Assembly (NCBI RefSeq): GCF_003217495.1
Contig: NZ_QJSW01000034.1
Coordinates: forward strand, 1-42,906
Direction: 5' to 3'
Source of the DNA: Paenibacillus barcinonensis
Lineage (GTDB): Bacteria > Bacillota > Bacilli > Paenibacillales > Paenibacillaceae
DNA length: 42,906 nucleotides
Below, in pieces: positions 33,731 to 41,110 of the stretch (its first letter is position 1; every line of letters starts with the position of its first letter). The notes under the pieces were generated by a model that had not been told where the DNA came from, did not search any database, and saw nothing but the letters and a program-made list of their open reading frames with translations. Made by a program: the position numbers and the translations under genes.

Positions 33731-33776
33731 TTCGATATGGATACAGATTCATGGCTGTAACCAAACAAACCAAATC

Positions 33777-33816
33777 AAAACGGGATGAGGCCATGTTGAC
33801 TGGTTCATCCCGTTTT
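33777..33816 (+). terminator. Terminator of the stalk protein gene
   Basis: AAAACGGGATGA (33777-33788) and TCATCCCGTTTT (33805-33816) are exact reverse complements, 12 bp, with a 16-base loop. A T-rich tail follows on plus. The A/T ends of the stem let it work on minus as well, for the pectate lyase gene whose stop is 77 bases away. Confidence 0.88.
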
Positions 33817-33892
33817 ATTTGGTTCTCCTCAACGGCTGAGCAGGTGGTACTTGAACTTCAGCCGCTTCTTTATTTTTTACTGCAAGCGTGCG

Positions 33893-34561
33893 TTAATACT
33901 GTGTATTTCCGGACTGGCTCGTCTTGCCTGAAGCAAAGCCCTTGAACAGCGTTGGCACTTTGGAGTAACGTGTGTTCGTGATCTTCCCTTGAGATACACT
34001 GCTGTCCGTGCGCATAATGGAATCCTTCACGTTGGATATGTTGGAATTATCCAGTGTCATGTTAACCGCATAGGAGGTTCCTCCATTTTGCCGCACCAGC
34101 TTGCCGATATCATCCGCACGGAAGTTTTTGATATTAATCGTACCCGAAGCGTTCATCTGAAACACTTTATCGTAAGCCTTATACGCTGCTCCGCCGGTAA
34201 TATTAACGGTTCCTGATGATTTCAGTGTCAATGCATCCTCGCCTACATCTTCCCATACAACGTTGGAAATATTACAGCTGCCGTAACAATGCACACCATC
34301 CGCTGCGGGTGCACCAATAATAACATTTTTCAAAGTTGCCCCTGCTTCCAGCCGGAATACAGGCTTCTGATTCTCCGCTTGAGAACCGTCACCTAATGTA
34401 GAGGGATTCGCTACAAAGGTTTTCCCCTGTCCATCATAGGTCGTGCCCTTCGGTACAACGATCGTTGAATTGACGACGGTTGGCGCAGCCGCGGCAGGCA
34501 TTACACCAAATATGGAAGCAACAAGACCGGCAGACAGCAAGAGCGTTAACATTTTTTTCAT
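33893..34561 (-). CDS. Secreted pectate lyase, PL3 type
   Basis: The 222-residue enzyme starts at the ATG at 34559-34561 (MKKML), with GGGAGG before it. Two further ATGs upstream lie too close to that site. The signal peptide ends in PAAAA near residue 26. The mature part is a small right-handed beta-helix with the PL3 marks GVHCYGSCNISNVVWEDVGEDALTLK (split here as GVHCYGSCNISNVVW and EDVGEDALTLK) and KVFQMNASGTINI. PL3 enzymes cut polygalacturonate by beta-elimination, with calcium. The size is the usual one for single-domain bacillar PL3 enzymes. It acts outside the cell and suggests a plant- or soil-linked lifestyle. No pectin transport gene is close. Confidence 0.93.
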   Translation of the reverse strand: MKKMLTLLLSAGLVASIFGVMPAAAAPTVVNSTIVVPKGTTYDGQGKTFVANPSTLGDGSQAENQKPVFRLEAGATLKNVIIGAPAADGVHCYGSCNISNVVWEDVGEDALTLKSSGTVNITGGAAYKAYDKVFQMNASGTINIKNFRADDIGKLVRQNGGTSYAVNMTLDNSNISNVKDSIMRTDSSVSQGKITNTRYSKVPTLFKGFASGKTSQSGNTQY

Positions 34562-34833
34562 CATCAACATCCTCCCTTAATTTAAGTAATTTGATAAACA
34601 AGCCGCTGGCTTGTCTACAGGCACCCTGCGGGCTCACCCCTTGTACGGAGCCTGATCCAACCATACAAAAAAAGGAGGATTACAGGAATAATCCCTGGAT
34701 TAGATTTACCAATTCCAGCAAAGAATTAAATGTAGTCTCCACTTCCTAGCATTCGAATTCAATTGATATGTACCGATATTAACTAGCAATATGCTGCTTT
34801 TACCCCTTTTTCATAAGGCAGAATAACAGAAAA
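34562..34833. other. Leader and upstream region of the pectate lyase gene
   Basis: There is no gene here. A short tight hairpin, ACAAGCC (34598-34604) with GGCTTGT (34608-34614), lies 37 bases upstream of the pectate lyase start, in the leader. I could not match it to a known riboswitch class. The rest is AT-rich with no clear promoter. Confidence 0.4.
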
Positions 34834-34865
34834 GACCCTATTGGCTGCTTACAGACAATAGGGTC
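34834..34865 (-). terminator. Terminator of the radical SAM gene
   Basis: GACCCTATTG (34834-34843) and CAATAGGGTC (34856-34865) are exact reverse complements, with a 12-base loop and a TTTTC run on the minus strand. It lies about 50 bases after the stop codon. Confidence 0.88.
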
Positions 34866-34913
34866 TCATCTCTCAAATCGGTCAAAATCCGAAGGGCATA
34901 GAGTCATCCAGCC

Positions 34914-35834
34914 TCAAGCACCCGTGCCAAACCGCTGGCGATATCCACACTTGCGGCACAGTTCCTCCACAGCCTCCCGTTTCGAAAAGCCGTATACCAG
35001 ATTGTTAGCCCGCTCCCCGTCCACTATTTCAGAGAAGGACTGCTCATGAATATTGCCAAGGTTAATGACGCCCTCTCCATCCAGACAGCACGGAACAACC
35101 GTTCCATCCACCAGCACCGCAGCCTGACTGCGCAGCGCATGGCAGAAGCCTTTGCCATCATCTTCGGGTGCATCCAGACTCGGCCACTGGAATTCGTGAT
35201 CCTGATTCAAATATACATTGGGTGCAATTTTTACACCGCTGCCCGGAACGACCTTCTCTTCGATACGGAAATCCAGATTGAATTCACGCTCCAGCACCTC
35301 AAGGGTTTCCCGATTTCGGTTCATCTGGGCATTTGTAAAATTATCCTGTGTCAGATTCCACAGGCGGAACGAAATGATCACATTATGCTTCACAGCCTCA
35401 CGAGCAAACGACAGAATATTAGCCAAATAGCCATCGCGATCTGTCGATCCCTCATGTCCGTCGAAACTGTGCAGAGAGAAATTCATCTGTCTCAGTGCAG
35501 GCTTGCCCAGCAGTTTATGCTGTGTCTTCGGCAGCAGCGTACCGTTGGTTGTGATGTTAACCTTGAATCCCTTCGCATGAGCGGAATCCAGCAGCAGGTC
35601 AATTTTGGGATGAAGCAAGGGCTCCCCTTTGACGTGCAGGTAAATATGTTTGGTGTGCGGTTTGATCTGATCCAATATATGATTAAAAACTTCAGGGTCA
35701 ATAAATCCTTTGGCGCGCTTTGTTTGTGGACAAAAGCTACATGCCAGATTACAGATGCTAGTGATCTCGATATATACTTTCTTGAATGTTTTCAACTCCG
35801 GGTCCCCATTCTGCCGGGAGGAAACGTGAAACAA
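34914..35834 (-). CDS. Radical SAM protein with SPASM-like C-terminus
   Basis: The 306-residue protein has the 4Fe-4S motif CxxxCxxC at residues 28, 32 and 35 (CNLACSFC). SAM-binding GEP-type and NG-type motifs follow (KGEPLLHP, TTNGTLL). The C-terminal part has further cysteines (GFCHALRSQ, VPCCLDGEG, CRKCG) of the SPASM/Twitch kind that bind auxiliary clusters. Such enzymes modify peptides or proteins or mature other enzymes; the substrate here is unknown. No obvious short precursor peptide or transporter lies beside it. The start is a TTG at 35832-35834 preceded by GAGGG. A later TTG 14 codons on is possible. The gene is alone on its strand between the pectate lyase and the thiamine operon. 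Confidence 0.88.
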   Translation of the reverse strand: MFHVSSRQNGDPELKTFKKVYIEITSICNLACSFCPQTKRAKGFIDPEVFNHILDQIKPHTKHIYLHVKGEPLLHPKIDLLLDSAHAKGFKVNITTNGTLLPKTQHKLLGKPALRQMNFSLHSFDGHEGSTDRDGYLANILSFAREAVKHNVIISFRLWNLTQDNFTNAQMNRNRETLEVLEREFNLDFRIEEKVVPGSGVKIAPNVYLNQDHEFQWPSLDAPEDDGKGFCHALRSQAAVLVDGTVVPCCLDGEGVINLGNIHEQSFSEIVDGERANNLVYGFSKREAVEELCRKCGYRQRFGTGA

Positions 35835-36008
35835 TTCCTACCCTCATTCGTGATACGGCCATGTGGGCCAATCCCCATTATATCGGGTTAACGAGCGAAG
35901 GTAAATCGGTAAACCGCAGCGTCGCCAAATCAGCGTCATGCCCCATCCCCCTTTACATTCTGGACACATGTGATATATGCTTGGATCATAACTGCATATT
36001 TTGTTGCA
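35835..36008. promoter_or_regulatory. Divergent promoter region, radical SAM gene and thiamine operon
   Basis: On plus, TTTACA (35952-35957) and TATATG (35974-35979) are 16 bases apart and would start transcription near 35986, just upstream of the TPP riboswitch. No promoter was identified for the radical SAM gene. Confidence 0.6.
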
Positions 36009-36100
36009 CATCACACTGGGGGAGCCTTACGGCTGAGACGAATTTATTCATTCGGACCCTTTGAACCTGATCTGGATCATACCAGCGGAGGGAAGTGGAG
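36009..36100 (+). ncRNA. TPP riboswitch (THI box)
   Basis: The THI-box signature is complete: CACACTGGGGGAGCC, then CTGAGA in 36031-36040, then GACCCTTTGAACCTGATCT from 36055, and a closing GAGGGAAGTGG. The aptamer folds thiamine pyrophosphate between its two arms. In firmicutes it acts by premature termination, and a fitting terminator lies 65 bases downstream. It controls thiMDE. Confidence 0.96.
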
Positions 36101-36164
36101 CGGCTCTTATTGGTAATGGATTCTGCATGGTTTTGGCAGTTTCCAACGTTAGTTAAACCTCTAT

Positions 36165-36206
36165 AGCTTCGCTCATTTCCTCTGGAAATGAGTGGAGCTT
36201 TTTTTG
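36165..36206 (+). terminator. Riboswitch-linked attenuator terminator
   Basis: AGCTTCGCTCATTTCC (36165-36180) pairs with GGAAATGAGTGGAGCT (36184-36199) with few mismatches and a 3-base loop, followed by seven T. It is the expression platform of the TPP riboswitch: formed when TPP is bound. Confidence 0.9.
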
Positions 36207-36335
36207 TGTTCTCATCGCATGGTTTACGTTTATGAAAGGCTTGCTCTCGCCGCGTATGAACCTTAAAAACAGTAGTTAAATGGCTGGAGCGAGTGATCGA
36301 AATGGAGCGACGTTTGGCTCTGAACAAAGTTCAAA
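36207..36335 (+). other. Leader between attenuator and second structured segment
   Basis: There is no gene here. A near-direct repeat TGGAGCGA is present twice, at about 36282 and 36303, with TGATCGAAA between them. I see no promoter. Its role is unknown. Confidence 0.3.
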
Positions 36336-36438
36336 ACCAGGGAAGCAACAGCTCAAACACAAGCTTCACAAAAAAGCTCTAAAGAGGCTGTTGTGATCGG
36401 GAGAATAACAGCCAGATGAATGTACAGCTTTCCCTGGT
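36336..36438 (+). ncRNA. Second structured leader with two alternative inner stems
   Basis: ACCAGGGAA (36336-36344) pairs with TTCCCTGGT (36430-36438) as a 9-bp closing stem. Inside it, GCTGTTG (36387-36393) can pair with CAACAGC (36346-36352), while the overlapping GGCTGTT (36386-36392) can pair with AACAGCC (36407-36413). The two inner pairings exclude each other, as in switches. It lies after the TPP terminator and 148 bases before thiM. I know of no described class that fits. It could be a chance fold or an additional control element. Confidence 0.4.
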
Positions 36439-36585
36439 ATGACCTTAGAAACTTTGGAGTACAAAGCGGATGTTCATAGAGATTCAGGCATAAACCAGCC
36501 GTATTGCAGGTTCACCTATGTAATGGTCTGTACAATACCTGTTTGTGTCACCCTGCCATTCATTTTAGATCAAGGAGGTAATGAG

Positions 36586-37398
36586 ATGTCTTATCTTGAG
36601 CGTGTACGCGCACTTAATCCTTTGGTTCATAACATTACGAATCTGGTGGTAGCTCCTTTCACTGCCAATGGACTACTCGCCCTTGGAGCCTCTCCATTCA
36701 TGGCCTACGCACAAGAAGAGGTTGCTGACGTTGCACGTATTGCTGGTGCAGTTGTACTGAACATTGGTACGTTAGATGAAAAGGTGGTTCATTCCATTCG
36801 CCTGGCAGGTCAGTCCGCTAATGCAAATCATGTACCTGTTGTGCTTGATCCTGTCGGTGCCGGGGCGACTGCATATCGTACCGAGACGGTGCAGCAGCTT
36901 GTCCGTGACCTTCGTCTGACTGTATTACGCGGGAATGTGGCCGAGGTAGCCCATGTCATTGGCGTCCCCTGGACTATTAAAGGTGTCGATGCGGGAGCAG
37001 GTGAGGGCGATCGCATCAGTATCGCCGAGCGGGCTGCACAGCAGCTTGAATGCATTGTTGTCATTACAGGTCAGTACGATATCATCACAGACGGGTATCA
37101 GACGTTTATCGCCAGCAACGGACATGTGCTGCTTACGCAGGTCACTGGCGCGGGATGCCTTCTCAGCTCGGTCGTTGGTGCTTTTGCCGCCGTCGCCCAG
37201 CCGGGAGATGATTTACTGAGCAGCATTGCCCAGGCCGTTTCATTTTACGGTGTTGCAGCTGAACAAGCTGCCGCTCTAACCGCTCAACTGGGTCCAGGCA
37301 GCTTCCAGATCGAGTTATTAAACCAGCTTGCAAAGGTGACACCCGAGCTGTTGTCAGCCCATGCACAGATCCGTCAGATTCGTGGAGGTGTACGATGA
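36586..37398 (+). CDS. thiM: Hydroxyethylthiazole kinase
   Basis: The enzyme phosphorylates 4-methyl-5-(2-hydroxyethyl)thiazole (THZ) for thiamine salvage. It has 270 residues from the ATG at 36586, which has an AAGGAGG site; an open extension of 49 codons upstream has no binding site and is discarded. The family marks are NPLVHNITNLVVAPFTANGLLALGASP (split here as NPLVHNITNLV and FTANGLLALGASP), VVLDPVGAGAT, and the catalytic Cys191 in VTGAGCLLSS. It is a ribokinase-fold enzyme working as a trimer. It is the first gene of the operon and overlaps thiD by four bases (ATGA). Confidence 0.95.
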   Translation: MSYLERVRALNPLVHNITNLVVAPFTANGLLALGASPFMAYAQEEVADVARIAGAVVLNIGTLDEKVVHSIRLAGQSANANHVPVVLDPVGAGATAYRTETVQQLVRDLRLTVLRGNVAEVAHVIGVPWTIKGVDAGAGEGDRISIAERAAQQLECIVVITGQYDIITDGYQTFIASNGHVLLTQVTGAGCLLSSVVGAFAAVAQPGDDLLSSIAQAVSFYGVAAEQAAALTAQLGPGSFQIELLNQLAKVTPELLSAHAQIRQIRGGVR

Positions 37399-38207
37399 GT
37401 GTAGCCCAGGCTTTAACAATAGCAGGTGCCGACAACGGCGGTGGTGCGGGTATTCAGGCGGATCTCAAAACCTTTCAGGAGCTCGGGGTATACGGGATGA
37501 CGGTGATTACAGCGATTGCAGCACAAAACACAACCGGTGTCCAAGGGGTATTTCCCATCAGCTACGCTGGCATTGCTCAGCAGCTTGATTCGACAGGAGC
37601 AGACTTTGAGCCACGTGCAGTCAAAACCGGCATGCTGTATAATGCCGAGATCATTCATCTCGTTGCGACTAAATGGCGACAATACGGTTGGTCCAATCTG
37701 GTCATTGATCCGGTAATGGTAGCCAAAGGCGGAGCGCCGCTGCTTCAGCAGGAAGCTGTGCAGGCTCTCATTCAGGAGCTTTTGCCTCATGCCCTGATTA
37801 CCACGCCCAACATCCCCGAAGCAGAGCTGCTTACAGGCATGAGCATTAGCTGTTTGAGCGAACGCGAAGAAGCCGCGAAACAATTAGTGCAGATGGGCAC
37901 AACGTATGCCTTGATCAAAGGAGGACATGACGCTGGGAGCAGCATGGTTGTAGATGTTCTGTATGACGGACAGGCCTTTCATTATCTGGAGAACCGGCGT
38001 GTAATGACACGTCACACCCACGGAACCGGCTGCACATACTCTGCTGCCATAACGGCCGAACTGGCCAAGGGCTCGGCTGTTGTGGATGCCGTTACAACCG
38101 CGCGCGCGTTTATCCAGGCAGCCATCGAAGATGAGCTGGGAATCGGGGCCGGACACGGACCAACGAATCACTTTGCGTACCAGCGCAGACAGCGGGGTGA
38201 GCGCTGA
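37395..38207 (+). CDS. thiD: Hydroxymethylpyrimidine/phosphomethylpyrimidine kinase
   Basis: The enzyme phosphorylates HMP to HMP-P and HMP-P to HMP-PP, the pyrimidine half of thiamine. It has 270 residues and the ribokinase-fold signature (ALTIAGADNGGGAGIQADLKTF, given in part as AGADNGGGAG), VIDPVMVAKGG, and the catalytic HGTGC loop (THGTGCTYSAA). The GADNGGGAG stretch has Asn-Gly where many ThiD proteins have Ser-Gly (SDSSGGAG), a mild variant. It overlaps thiM by four bases and thiE by one, so the three are translated in a coupled way. Confidence 0.95.
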   Translation: MSVAQALTIAGADNGGGAGIQADLKTFQELGVYGMTVITAIAAQNTTGVQGVFPISYAGIAQQLDSTGADFEPRAVKTGMLYNAEIIHLVATKWRQYGWSNLVIDPVMVAKGGAPLLQQEAVQALIQELLPHALITTPNIPEAELLTGMSISCLSEREEAAKQLVQMGTTYALIKGGHDAGSSMVVDVLYDGQAFHYLENRRVMTRHTHGTGCTYSAAITAELAKGSAVVDAVTTARAFIQAAIEDELGIGAGHGPTNHFAYQRRQRGER

Positions 38208-38872
38208 TGCGAGCATGGGATACCGAAGCGGTGCGTTGCGCGCTGCGTCTGTATTTGGTGATGGGCAGCGTCAATACGACGCGTGACCCGGTGGAGGTGC
38301 TGCACCAGGCGATTGCTGGCGGCATTACGATGTTCCAGTTCCGAGAGAAGGGAACTGGAGCCTTGGCAGGCGAAGCCCGCGTCGCGCTTGCGTGGCGGCT
38401 TCGCAAGGTTTGCAGCCAGCACAGGGTGCCGTTCATCGTGAACGATGATATGGAGCTGGCTGTGCAGGTGGAGGCCGACGGCGTGCATGTCGGCCAGGGC
38501 GATGCGGACGCGGCGCTGGTACGCGCCCGCATCGGAGAAGGGCGGATGCTTGGCGTATCCGCCCACTCCGCCCTTGAGGCCCGCCGTGCCGTGCAGGCGG
38601 GCGCAAGCTATGTTGGCGTCGGGCCGATGTACCCGACGCGCTCCAAAGCGGATGCCCACGCCGTGCTGGGCCCCGCAGGGGTTGCGGAACTGCGCGCCGC
38701 AGGCATCGCAGTTCCGGTGGTTGGTATCGGCGGCATTGCGCCCGATACCGCGGCCGCCGTGATGGCGGCTGGAGCCGACGGCGTAGCCGTCATCTCCGCC
38801 ATCGCGGGTGCGGCCGATGTACGCGCAGCGGCTGCACAGCTCGCTGCGATCGTGTCCGGGGAGCAGGCATAG
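38207..38872 (+). CDS. thiE: Thiamine-phosphate synthase
   Basis: The enzyme joins HMP-PP and THZ-P to thiamine phosphate, the step where the products of thiD and thiM meet. It has 221 residues and a TIM-barrel fold. Motifs are FQFREKG, PFIVNDD (pyrophosphate/Mg site), GVHVGQGD, and the C-terminal VVGIGGI and AVISAI phosphate-binding loops. Its ATG overlaps the thiD stop codon (TGATG). The GC content is visibly higher than in most of its neighbours, especially in the second half. Confidence 0.96.
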   Translation: MRAWDTEAVRCALRLYLVMGSVNTTRDPVEVLHQAIAGGITMFQFREKGTGALAGEARVALAWRLRKVCSQHRVPFIVNDDMELAVQVEADGVHVGQGDADAALVRARIGEGRMLGVSAHSALEARRAVQAGASYVGVGPMYPTRSKADAHAVLGPAGVAELRAAGIAVPVVGIGGIAPDTAAAVMAAGADGVAVISAIAGAADVRAAAAQLAAIVSGEQA

Positions 38873-38896
38873 CCGCGCTCCCCGAACACCCAACAA

Positions 38897-38934
38897 AAAG
38901 CAAGATGCATCCATGCACTTCTGCATCTTGCTTT
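38897..38934 (+). terminator. Terminator of the thiMDE operon
   Basis: AAAGCAAGATGCA (38897-38909) and TGCATCTTGCTTT (38922-38934) form a perfect 13-bp stem with a 12-base loop and a CTTTC tail. It lies 25 bases after thiE. Confidence 0.88.
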
Positions 38935-38936
38935 CT

Positions 38937-39240
38937 TTCACTTGCTTCCCCCATGTTTATTTCACTTCCATCACCCTTACTATTCATGCCCCTTGCTTCC
39001 TTTCTCCAACTCCAGCTCTCCTATAATCTCTCCTGTCTTAACCTCCCCTCTTCACACTCCGCTTTCTCATACGCCCCTTCAGTGTCTATCTACCTCACTC
39101 TCTTCTTCTCATCACGGTTATCTCTACACCTCCATTACATTCACACTTCTGCACCCCGTCTCTCCTTATAACCTATTCAGCCACTTGCCCTCCCGAACTC
39201 CACACATATATATGGGCCTCACAGCACCAGCCCTCTAACT
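38937..39240 (+). other. Pyrimidine-rich, G-poor tract without genes
   Basis: A hand count of 38941-39180 gives about 97 C, 88 T, 40 A and only 15 G, so C outnumbers G more than sixfold. All three plus frames stay open for long stretches only because stops containing G are rare. The implied peptides are low-complexity. The strong C over G bias resembles Rho-utilisation regions. No repeat unit was found. Confidence 0.6.
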
Positions 39241-39310
39241 GATGAATCCTTACTGTGCATGTATCTCATATTGAAGCCCATCATAGACACGTCCTTCCGC
39301 AAATTGCATG

Positions 39311-39341
39311 TTGACTCTCACGTAACGTGACACTGTACAAT
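39311..39341 (+). promoter_or_regulatory. MerR-type promoter with 19-bp spacer and palindrome
   Basis: TTGACT (39311-39316) and TACAAT (39336-39341) are 19 bases apart, two more than normal and typical of promoters twisted open by MerR proteins. The spacer holds the palindrome TCACGTAACGTGA at 39318-39330. It lies 24 bases before the TipAS-regulator start, so it is probably autoregulated. Confidence 0.75.
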
Positions 39342-39365
39342 TCATGTAGTAAGGAGGTCTTACTC

Positions 39366-40112
39366 ATGTCCATGAAAGTTAAGGAAGTCTCCGAACTGGC
39401 TTCCATCAGTGTGCGCACACTGCATCACTATGACGAGATCGGGCTACTCGTCCCGGATGAGATTACCGTTGCCGGGTATCGCATGTATTCCGATGCCAAT
39501 CTGGAACGGTTGCAGCAGATTTTATTTTTCAAAGAGCTCGGCTTCTCCCTGAAAGAAATCAAAAATATAATAGATGACCCCTCCTTCAGCGCGGAGGAAG
39601 CACTGCATATGCACAGGCTCATATTGCTGGACAAACGTCAGCGTCTGGACCAAATGATTGCAACCATTGATAAAACCGTATTGCACCTGAGAGGAGAAAT
39701 TAAGATGACTGCCAAAGAACAATTCCAAGGCTTCGATTTCAGCCATAACCCTTACGAAAAAGAAGCGCGCGAACGCTGGGGGGATCACGCCGTGAATGAG
39801 GCCAATCAGAAATTACAGCAGCAGCCCGCCGACAAACAGAAAGCACTGGCTAACCAAATGAACGATATTTTGGCACGCTTGGCAGCACTTCGCCACACGG
39901 CACCTGATTCCGCAGCAGCCCAGGCTGAGATCAAGCAATGGTATATATATTTGAATCAGATTGGAAACTACACTCCAGCTGCCTTCAAAGGACTTGGTCA
40001 AATGTATGTAGAAGATGAACGCTTCACCCGAAATATGGATCAATTTGGCGAGGGACTGGCACCGTTTATGTGCCAGGCGATGGCCGTATTTGCAGACCTC
40101 ATCGACAACTAG
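39366..40112 (+). CDS. MerR-family regulator with TipAS-type ligand domain
   Basis: The 248-residue regulator starts at the ATG at 39366, with AAGGAGG before it; an open extension upstream covers its own promoter and is discarded. Residues 3-75 are the MerR winged helix (KVKEVSELASISVRTLHHYDEIGLL). The dimer coiled coil follows (about 75-115). The C-terminal 130 residues match the TipAS domain, which in TipA binds thiopeptide antibiotics and activates transcription. The motif EARERWGD and an all-helical end fit. No efflux or resistance gene is adjacent, so its targets other than itself are unknown. Confidence 0.93.
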   Translation: MSMKVKEVSELASISVRTLHHYDEIGLLVPDEITVAGYRMYSDANLERLQQILFFKELGFSLKEIKNIIDDPSFSAEEALHMHRLILLDKRQRLDQMIATIDKTVLHLRGEIKMTAKEQFQGFDFSHNPYEKEARERWGDHAVNEANQKLQQQPADKQKALANQMNDILARLAALRHTAPDSAAAQAEIKQWYIYLNQIGNYTPAAFKGLGQMYVEDERFTRNMDQFGEGLAPFMCQAMAVFADLIDN

Positions 40113-40203
40113 CTTCCCAAGGGTCTCCTTCATTCATACCCCTGCTCTAGAACGCCGAGCCAGTTGCAGTCATGACATGATCTGCATTATCAAAATACAC
40201 ATC

Positions 40204-40238
40204 AAAAAAGGACGTTACGCCTATGGCGTATCGTCCTT
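40204..40238. terminator. Bidirectional terminator between TipAS regulator and membrane protein
   Basis: A 14-bp stem with one mismatch (40208-40221 with 40225-40238) has a 3-base loop. Minus-strand reading gives six T after it, fitting the membrane protein gene. On plus it serves the regulator, with a weaker tail. Confidence 0.8.
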
Positions 40239-40372
40239 ACCCTTTAAGAAGTAATTAAAGTATCACGGCCGCAATATGAGCCCTTTTAATGAAGCTCACT
40301 CCGAATACTTTTTTACATCTTCCTGTTAAATCGTGTTCTGCATTTGCATTCCGTATCAGCTTGACCTGTCTC

Positions 40373-40855
40373 CTAAGCTCCAGGTGCTTGATTCGGGGCC
40401 TGAGCCTCTGCTGCCATACTTGTTTTCGCCATCCGGCCTGGAATCTGCCAAGCAGAGACGATAGCCAAAACGACAAACAACAGATCAATGGGCTCACTGA
40501 AATATTCCGCGAATGTTTCTGCAAACGCACTGATCATTTCTCCTTTAAACATCAGACTCATCACACCCATATCCGTGTACAACTCCGCTGTAAAATATAC
40601 AACCGTCAAATACTTGCCCAACAGAATACCTACGAGTGAGAATGCTACAGCAATGATTTTGTGTACCGTCGCAATTTGTTTGTTTGAGAACAGCACTACA
40701 GCGTAACCGCACAGCACCCCTACCAGTATGGCGATAAGCCCAACCTCATACTCCGTCATAGCTGCAACCGCAGCCCATACCACACCTCCCAGTATGGCAG
40801 CAATCAAACCACCGATCATCGGCATCCCGATTGTAATTCCCTGTTTTTTTTCCAC
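40373..40855 (-). CDS. Small four-helix membrane protein of unknown function
   Basis: The 160-residue protein starts at a GTG with an AGGAGGG site. Four hydrophobic stretches lie at about residues 12-33, 37-57, 63-88 and 121-138. The loop between the third and fourth holds acidic and aromatic residues (FTAELYTDMGV, FAETFAEYFSEPID). A hydrophilic tail ends the chain. I do not recognise the family. It is alone on its strand, facing the regulator and followed upstream by the dck gene. Confidence 0.7.
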   Translation of the reverse strand: MEKKQGITIGMPMIGGLIAAILGGVVWAAVAAMTEYEVGLIAILVGVLCGYAVVLFSNKQIATVHKIIAVAFSLVGILLGKYLTVVYFTAELYTDMGVMSLMFKGEMISAFAETFAEYFSEPIDLLFVVLAIVSAWQIPGRMAKTSMAAEAQAPNQAPGA

Positions 40856-41110
40856 GATGTCTTTCCCTCCTGAGTCATTTTAATACTATTTTTCCATAAT
40901 TCACCTTTACTATAAAACCACATAAAGCTTCAAATTTCAACAATTTTCTACTTTCTTTACCCATATGTAACTCTATCTGATAAGATTCTCTCACCTGATA
41001 CACATTTTTCACTGCTGACTTAACTAAAAAAACACCCCTTCTACAGCCTGATTTCACTGTAAAAGAGATGTCTATTTCCCATCGTTTGGACCCAGAGGTT
41101 CAAACGATTA
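40856..41110. other. AT-rich intergenic region with a hairpin after dck
   Basis: There is no gene here that I can support. ATCGTTTG (41082-41089) pairs with CAAACGAT (41101-41108), a possible weak terminator of dgk-dck without a T-run. The rest is AT-rich. Confidence 0.35.

Noticed and set aside
34562..34680. Cyclic-di-GMP riboswitch upstream of the pectate lyase gene
   Set aside because: A hairpin is present but the conserved core of that class could not be found.
36439..36585. N-terminal extension of ThiM by 49 residues
   Set aside because: There is no binding site before it, and the strong AAGGAGG lies before the ATG at 36586.
38905..39238. Long open plus-strand frames in the pyrimidine-rich tract (88 and 98 codons)
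   Set aside because: The predicted peptides are low-complexity (Ser, Pro, Leu, His), have no ribosome binding site, and exist because G-containing stop codons are rare in this sequence.
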